Shown here in pieces: positions 21,701-23,784 of a stretch of DNA of 23,784 nucleotides. The DNA is from Saccoglossus kowalevskii (taxonomy: Eukaryota; Hemichordata; Enteropneusta; Harrimaniidae). The position numbers and the translations under genes are program-made. Under the pieces are notes generated by a model. That model worked only from the letters and a program-made list of their open reading frames with translations. It was not told the DNA's origin and did not search any database. Each line of letters opens with the position of its first letter. Position 1 is the first letter of the stretch. Location: NCBI RefSeq assembly GCF_000003605.2, contig NW_003158733.1, positions 17,233-41,016 of the forward strand, given 5' to 3'.

Positions 21701-22871
21701 ACAGCAATCCTTGGATTCCCTGTGCCCCGGACACAGTGTAAGGAATCTGAAAGGACACTATGCCAACGAATATAGCTGTAATCTAAACAAAGATTGAATC
21801 TAAAATTGGAGCTTGTTAGTACAGTGAGTTAAAATGTGGAGTTGTCAAGGAAAACTTATGTAACAAAAATAACATACACAGTTATGATAACATAATAAAC
21901 ATGATAACATGATAAACGCGGTAGGTTCCCGGGAAACTAAACGGGTGAATTTTGAAACGGATGAATTAGCGTTTGTTTTAAATGACATCATGCAATTAAT
22001 TATTGACGAGAACATTGATTCGGAAGAAGAAATTAGTAAACAAAAAGGTAAAATGGCTACAGACGTATTTATAACTATTGTAGCGTTGAATAACATTTTT
22101 AAATGTACAATTGGTTTCTGAAAGGATTTAATAGAGGCATGTACCCAATCTAAATTAGTAAATTTACACTATCTATGAACATAATTCCAAATAATTATTA
22201 AAAACTTTAGATATATGAGGCAGATATTTATTTAAGTATGTTTTTAATTTATATTATACTGAGCCAAATTATTAGGATGACCATACTACGCATGCGCAAA
22301 CAACACCAAAACAGTTTTAAAAAATTGTTGCTGACAAAACTGTTATTCGACGCAATGTTATATGGATTATAGAATTTGAATACTTTGTAAAAAAAATACA
22401 GCTCATAGTCATTTGATAGGTGATTTTCCGTTCAACTGCGAGATCTCGCGAGTTGCTTGAAAGACGCGTGCCGAACATCTGCCGCAAAGATCGAACGATT
22501 TGATTTTGAACTCGAATTTCTTGGCTTAGATTTTTGACAGGGGAATATTGACCATCATCAAATGTGTACAGCACATTATTAAGCATGGAAATATCCCCAA
22601 AAATACTTTCGCGTTTGTCGAAACCTACGCGATGTTTGTCTCCACTAGGACGCTATAACTATTATCAGACATCATTCTTTCGCACAGTCGATTGTATTTG
22701 GGCTATCCACATATATCAGAGTAATAAGGTAAGGTAAGTATACGTCACGTGGTAGTTGTACTTACGACACTATTGATGATCCTCAGTTTCATTCGTCCTG
22801 GATCGCGTAATACTTGAAGGCTACCTCTCCACATCAATGCCATAAACTGCTGAAGCCAGCCGTTTTTATAT
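12617..22871 (-). CDS. ABCG (White-type) half-transporter, C-terminal transmembrane half (9 exons, 5' end outside window)
   Basis: Nine minus-strand segments join in one frame: 22871-22766, 21782-21651, 20614-20522, 20289-20232, 19433-19356, 17797-17692, 15772-15672, 14821-14751 and 12736-12617. They give 287 codons and a stop. Markers in order: Y-x-W-L-Q-Q-F...R-D-P-G (entry to the membrane domain), F-F-R-E-H...M-Y-R...Y-Y-I-S-K-T-L-A-E (the ABCG 'RE' relay region), Y-W-M-I-G-L-N-P, TM5 ending F-S-G-F-Y-I-N-V, E-SIPVYLRWLEYLS, an extracellular loop with Cys226 and Cys233 and sequon N229-S-T, and TM6. These match the family in order and spacing. ABCG half-transporters dimerise and move sterols, pigment precursors or drugs using ATP. 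The Walker A, signature and Walker B half is beyond position 23784. The orthologue (White/ABCG1/ABCG2-like) cannot be decided, and the substrate is unknown. Confidence 0.88.
12967..13227 (+). CDS. Unrecognised small ORF with coiled-coil-like start
   Basis: 86 codons from ATG to TAA, with balanced, coding-like codon use. Residues 4-28 (LSDSLEKHIDELRLRLTNID) show leucines and isoleucines at heptad-like spacing, suggesting an amphipathic or coiled-coil helix. It then becomes polar and ends in a poly-T tract encoding Phe residues. It lies inside an ABCG intron on the opposite strand. No family was recognised. It may be a transposon fragment, a nested small gene or chance. Confidence 0.25.
   Translation: MTNNLSDSLEKHIDELRLRLTNIDTQITCLIVRTKDSDRSKDVRCTRFIELNQQDSMAEGGVNTNKSALYMLVNALHTLKRRVFFF
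13390..13790 (-). repeat. GACTC-rich, LTR-like block
   Basis: This stretch is less AT-rich than its surroundings and rich in short motifs: GACTC at 13606, 13628, 13671, 13676, 13681 and 13786, CTCTCCAGGACT twice at 20-bp spacing (13663, 13683), and a GGGGA-A5-TCCCC hairpin (about 13589-13603). Read on the minus strand it has a TATA-like CTTATAGAG and ends in CCCC- and GGAGA-rich sequence, as U3-R-U5 regions of retroelements often do. No matching second LTR, primer-binding site or TSD was found, so a solo LTR is only a guess. Confidence 0.3.
14454..14482. repeat. ATT microsatellite
   Basis: About nine perfect ATT units followed by an interrupted T-rich tail. Simple slippage repeat inside an ABCG intron. 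Confidence 0.9.
14751..14821 (-). CDS. ABCG exon H: extracellular-loop cysteines
   Basis: 71 bp between TTTCTTAG and GTGAGT, phase 1 to phase 0. It encodes the loop C-NRNST-K-C-LHSGAIILDKYNF. The C...C-x-x-S-G-x-x-I-L pattern is the signature before the last helix of White/ABCG proteins. Cys226 and Cys233 could form the loop disulfide known in the family, and N229 is a sequon. Invisible to ORF calling; found by matching motif and phase. Confidence 0.85.
14822..15671 (-). other. ABCG intron G-H, with a CpG-rich island
   Basis: No exon inside. The part around 15185-15330 is strikingly richer in G+C and CpG than the surrounding AT-rich DNA and is described separately. Confidence 0.55.
15185..15330. 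promoter_or_regulatory. CpG-rich island with CRE- and GC-box-like sites
   Basis: Includes GCAGCGCGCGC, an X-box-like CTTAGCAACG (about 15280), TGACGTAG (15302, CRE-like) and TCCGCCCCC (about 15311, GC-box-like). A TGTTGAG...AATAAA stretch follows near 15384-15425. It could be an internal or bidirectional promoter, or the U3 part of a solo LTR. No transcript can be inferred. Confidence 0.25.
15672..15772 (-). CDS. ABCG exon G: re-entry loop and amphipathic segment
   Basis: 101 bp, acceptor TTATAACAG, donor GTTAGT, phase 2 to phase 1. It encodes ESIPVYLRWLEYLS followed by YTRYGYECLSITQWYGYENT. The first part matches the family motif S-I-P-x-Y-x-x-W-x-x-Y-x-S. In place of the usual S-W-F-K/R-Y, this protein has S-Y-T-R-Y (204-208), a noticeable departure. 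Confidence 0.88.
16844..16982. mobile_element. MITE of the TTTAAAGCG...GTCGTC family (copy 1)
   Basis: The left end reads ATTTAAAGCGCGGTGGTCGT, then CGCGCAGCGCG-TGTTCGA. The right end, reverse-complemented, reads GTTAAATGGCGACAGTCGTC, then GTGCCGCGTCC-TGTTCGA. These are imperfect inverted repeats of about 38 bp enclosing some 60 bp of AT-rich sequence, total 139 bp. The ends resemble those at 22993-23151 and 23535-23570. No target-site duplication is clear. Confidence 0.65.
17017..17178 (+). CDS. Short coding-like ORF beside MITE copy 1
   Basis: 53 codons from ATG to TAA, starting 35 bp past the MITE right end. The frame opens MKQMCIGCINPNEKSG (a C-x-x-C pair) and continues with Ser/Thr/Asn-rich and basic residues. 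Codon use looks coding-like. A further open frame in another phase, 17247-17480, follows. Possibly the eroded remains of a transposon gene. No family recognised. Confidence 0.18.
   Translation: MKQMCIGCINPNEKSGVTANTSNESPLIDTLAKHVHCFTSTVPRDFRLLNLSR
17692..17797 (-). CDS. ABCG exon F: TM5 and start of extracellular loop
   Basis: 106 bp, acceptor TTTTTTATAG, donor GA|GTAAGT, phase 1 to phase 2. It encodes GIAVSAACTNDGVALTVAAM, then IILPIEVFSGFYINV. The final P-x-x-x-F-S-G-F-Y-I-N-V matches the conserved TM5 end of ABCG proteins (P..iFgGFfiN). Confidence 0.88.
17798..19355 (-). other. ABCG intron E-F (1.6 kb)
   Basis: AT-rich. A 69-codon plus-strand open frame (18109-18318) has no recognisable domain. 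A moderately CpG-containing patch lies around 18300-18620. No repeat or exon is supported. Confidence 0.5.
19356..19433 (-). CDS. ABCG exon E: GLNP motif and TM4
   Basis: 78 bp, phase 1 to phase 1, acceptor TTGTTACAG, donor GTTTGT (weak). It encodes GLNPAIERYLLHILLLFLVG, then IAAASLG. YWMIG-LNP, formed across the D-E junction, is a hallmark of the family (YwmiGL.p), which confirms the junction. Confidence 0.88.
19434..20231 (-). other. ABCG intron D-E
   Basis: Contains a C11-T-C5 tract (19782-19798), which reads as a G-rich run on the transcribed message. Otherwise AT-rich with no coding signal. Confidence 0.55.
20232..20289 (-). CDS. ABCG exon D: TM3
   Basis: 58 bp, phase 0 to phase 1, acceptor TTTTCAG, donor GTAAAA. 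It encodes IPTAFFVALLAGTAAYWMIG, a hydrophobic helix ending in the family motif Y-W-M-I-G. Confidence 0.88.
20522..20614 (-). CDS. ABCG exon C: RE-motif connecting segment
   Basis: 93 bp, phase 0 at both ends, acceptor TTTCCACAG, donor GTAGGT. It encodes PESIMFFREHFNGMYRTDTY, then YISKTLAE. The F-x-R-E...G-x-Y-R-x-x-x-Y-Y-x-x-K-T-L-A-E pattern is strongly diagnostic of the ABCG subfamily. R90 and E91 sit where the polar relay of TM2-TM3 is found. Confidence 0.92.
20861..21400. repeat. Minisatellite, 11-bp unit, about 540 bp
   Basis: Plus-strand unit G-T-(A/G)-G-T-G-T-G-G-(A/G)-C, repeated roughly 45-49 times with single-base variants and occasional shortened units (e.g. GTAGGC). Because 11 is not a multiple of 3 and the minus strand lacks stops, all three minus frames stay open for about 200 codons and translate to the same 11-residue repeat (R-P-H-Y-V-H-T-T-S-T-L and variants). 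These ORFs are artefacts of the repeat, not genes. Confidence 0.92.
20891..21012. repeat. Higher-order duplication of 61 bp inside the minisatellite
   Basis: The segment starting GGTGAAGGCATGGTGAGGTC at 20891 is repeated almost perfectly from 20952, a 61-bp period. It includes two shortened units, which explains why the period is not a multiple of 11. Evidence of recent expansion at the left end of the array. Confidence 0.8.
21651..21782 (-). CDS. ABCG exon B: TM1-TM2
   Basis: 132 bp, phase 0 at both ends. The acceptor is TTTAG at 21783; a competing ACAG just inside would put a stop in frame, so the outer AG is used. It encodes ITAIFVGIVSFQIPYTVSGA, then QGIQGLLYVMLYLIGVDSYY. A G-x-x-G-L-L-Y segment lies where family members have G.lff. 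Donor GTAGGT. Confidence 0.85.
21909..22121 (+). CDS. Acidic coding-like ORF in ABCG intron
   Basis: 70 codons with a good mix of residues and an acidic centre (IIDENIDSEEEISKQKGK). No hydrophobic or catalytic motif and no recognised family. It lies opposite the host gene. Possible remnant of a transposon protein or a nested gene. Confidence 0.2.
   Translation: MINAVGSRETKRVNFETDELAFVLNDIMQLIIDENIDSEEEISKQKGKMATDVFITIVALNNIFKCTIGF
22317..22652 (-). CDS. Coding-like minus-strand ORF, unidentified
   Basis: Open from just after a TAG (22655-22653) to a TAA at its low-coordinate end, 111 codons; the first ATG is at 22586. Before that ATG the frame already reads protein-like (SGDKHRVGFDKRESIFGDIS) and continues VKNLSQEIRVQNQIVRSLRQ, both rich in charged residues, with balanced codons including CGA, CGC, CGG and CGT. 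The last third becomes Ile/Thr-rich. It is on the ABCG strand but does not fit that protein. Candidate fragment of a transposon protein or an exon of an unknown transcript. Confidence 0.3.
   Translation of the reverse strand, partial: RPSGDKHRVGFDKRESIFGDISMLNNVLYTFDDGQYSPVKNLSQEIRVQNQIVRSLRQMFGTRLSSNSRDLAVERKITYQMTMSCIFFTKYSNSIIHITLRRITVLSATIF
22766..22871 (-). CDS. ABCG exon A: membrane-domain entry
   Basis: 106 bp starting at the third base of a split codon, so the preceding exon ends with two codon bases. Acceptor TTTCAG, donor GTAAGT (phase 0). It encodes YKNGWLQQFMALMWRGSLQV, then LRDPGRMKLRIINSV. W-x-x-Q-F-x-x-L-x-x-R-x-x-x-x-x-x-R-D-P is the conserved start of the ABCG transmembrane domain, directly after the nucleotide-binding domain. 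This is the first exon in view; the rest of the gene lies to the right. Confidence 0.88.
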
Positions 22872-22992
22872 CTGAAATACAAATAACAATCTTCTCTGAT
22901 TTCCATTAATTATGTTATGTGGCCCAGAAGTTGCAGAAACAAACCTAGACACATAATTCTTTACTGTAAATCTGTAAAATTAGCATGACAGT

Positions 22993-23151
22993 ATTTAAAG
23001 CGGTGGAGTCGTCACCTGCGCATGCGTCAGATTGCCATAGCGTGTCATTGTTTACAAACAAGCGTCTACCCATGAGCCTTTGCGTTTTAGCGTTTTTAGC
23101 TTGGGACTCAATTCCCGCGCGTGCGCAGATGACGACCCTCTCGCTTTAAAT
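22993..23151. mobile_element. MITE of the TTTAAAGCG...GTCGTC family (copy 2)
   Basis: The left end ATTTAAAGCGGTGGAGTCGT (then CACCTGCGCATGCG) and the reverse-complemented right end ATTTAAAGCGAGAGGGTCGT (then CATCTGCGCACGCG) agree at about 27 of 34 positions. Total about 159 bp, with no coding capacity. GTA flanks the left end and TAC the right, so the palindrome extends outward and no direct duplication is obvious. Same family as 16844-16982. Confidence 0.7.
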
Positions 23152-23534
23152 TACTTGTATTACATGGATATAAGCCTGACCAGCATTCACAAAAGGAAAC
23201 ATAGTTTCCATAGAACACAATATAAAGAATTATTACATTGACATACCACTATTTTGAAAAAATGATTTAAGACATCCAAAAGTATTTTGTCAGTCAGAAT
23301 ATATATTGTTGACCAGGCAACAATGTTGTATAGGGGAATCAATAATTACAACACTAGTAAGATGGGAGATGTTGAATTGTTTAAGTTACGAACATCGAGT
23401 TACGAAAACGCCGAGTTACAAAAATTATCACGCCTATATTTTAGAAACCACGCCCACTTTTGCGAAACCACGCCCTAATTGTACTCGATGTCTAATTAGC
23501 AATTAACAGAACTTCGAGCTACGAGAAGCATACG

Positions 23535-23784
23535 TTAAAACGCGGTAGTCGTCGCGCTGCGCATGTGCGAGATATATGGGTCTTATATAAACAAAGATGG
23601 CGACTTTGACTGTTGCGCAGATCAACGAGTACGAACTGAAACGTTTCCAAGCTTTAATCAGGCAATTTTCATGTGATTGGAAGGTATCGAAGGAGTCACC
23701 GTCGGTTATCAATGAAAGTCGCGCCCAGGTCAAACCTCATACTTGTGATTTCCATTTGAAGAATGCATTGGATTGTGGGAAAAT
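23535..23784 (+). mobile_element. Left end of a third TIR element, cut by window edge
   Basis: TTAAAACGCGGTAGTCGTCG, followed by CGCTGCGCATGTGCGA, matches the TIRs of the two complete copies. Similarity to the inner side of copy 1 continues (TGT-C-GA-ATATGGG then TATA-rich). An ORF begins 62 bp in. The right end lies outside the window, so it may be a longer, possibly protein-coding, member or merely another MITE next to an unrelated exon. Confidence 0.5.
23597..23784 (+). CDS. Partial ORF at the window edge, possibly transposon-encoded
   Basis: ATG in good context (AAAGATGG), then 62 codons open to the last base of the window. It starts MATLTVAQINEYELKRFQAL and later has CDFHLKNALDCGK, with a C-x-x-H...C pattern. 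Codon use is coding-like and there is no stop. It lies just inside a TIR-like end, so a transposase or accessory ORF is the simplest reading. A nested gene is the alternative. No family recognised. Confidence 0.35.
   Translation, partial: MATLTVAQINEYELKRFQALIRQFSCDWKVSKESPSVINESRAQVKPHTCDFHLKNALDCGK

Larger units (their letters stand above)
21783..22765 (-). other. ABCG intron A-B
   Basis: Holds a plus-strand coding-like ORF (21909-22121) and a stronger minus-strand one (22317-22652). Neither is needed to join exons A and B, which splice in phase 0. Confidence 0.55.
22872..23784. other. Intron upstream of ABCG exon A, rich in transposon sequence
   Basis: No further ABCG exon was recognised. 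It holds MITE copy 2, a short set of GAGTTACGAA and GAAACCACGCCC repeats (23385-23480) and the left end of a third TIR element with an ORF. Confidence 0.5.

Noticed and set aside
23584-23591. TATATAAA as a TATA box for the edge ORF
   Set aside because: It ends only six bases before ATG 23597, so a start about 30 bp downstream would fall after the ATG. It cannot serve that start codon in the usual way.
1-23784. CRISPR arrays, bacterial operons, riboswitches, rRNA and prophage features
   Set aside because: Nothing of the kind is seen. The spliced genes and intron signals show a eukaryotic nuclear locus.

Overview
This window is nuclear DNA from an intron-rich, AT-rich animal genome. There are no bacterial operons, tRNA genes or rRNA genes. 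The two real genes are split into small exons with GT-AG introns whose phases match, and the introns hold MITE-like elements and minisatellites. An invertebrate, possibly a lophotrochozoan such as a mollusc, brachiopod or annelid, would fit, but the species cannot be fixed from the sequence.

Gene 1 (+ strand, 2022-9507) can be assembled completely from five exons: 2022-2519, 5386-6074, 7153-7309, 8780-8918 and 9371-9507. All junction phases agree and there is a terminal stop. The product is about 539 aa. It is a type II Golgi-type membrane protein with a short cytosolic tail, one signal-anchor helix, an acidic stem and a C-terminal domain that looks like a GDP-fucose O-fucosyltransferase-like glycosyltransferase (motif HWRNRTGE, C-terminal NWSEFVADQR).

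Gene 2 (- strand, 22871 down to 12617) is the C-terminal transmembrane half of an ABCG (White-type) half-transporter. It has nine phase-consistent exons and 287 codons in view. The nucleotide-binding half lies beyond the right edge. None of these exons is longer than 132 bp, so most are invisible to simple ORF calling. The two genes converge, separated by about 3.1 kb (9508-12616) in which no exon was recognised.

The rest is intron and repeat sequence. Main items: a MITE starting 13 bp inside the donor end of gene 1 intron 3 (7323-7509); a family of TIR elements sharing a TTTAAAGCG...GTCGTC end (16844-16982, 22993-23151 and a left end at 23535, the last followed by an open reading frame that runs off the window); an 11-bp-unit minisatellite of about 540 bp in an ABCG intron (20861-21400), which creates long spurious ORFs with the same 11-residue peptide in all three minus frames; a 22-24 bp tandem repeat (12210-12302); a GACTC-rich LTR-like block (about 13390-13790); and a CpG-rich promoter-like island (about 15185-15330). 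Several short ORFs with coding-like composition (12967-13227, 17017-17178, 21909-22121, 22317-22652) may be transposon debris or unrecognised exons.

The two genes have no visible functional link. One modifies glycans or proteins in the secretory pathway, the other exports or transports small lipophilic molecules or pigment precursors.
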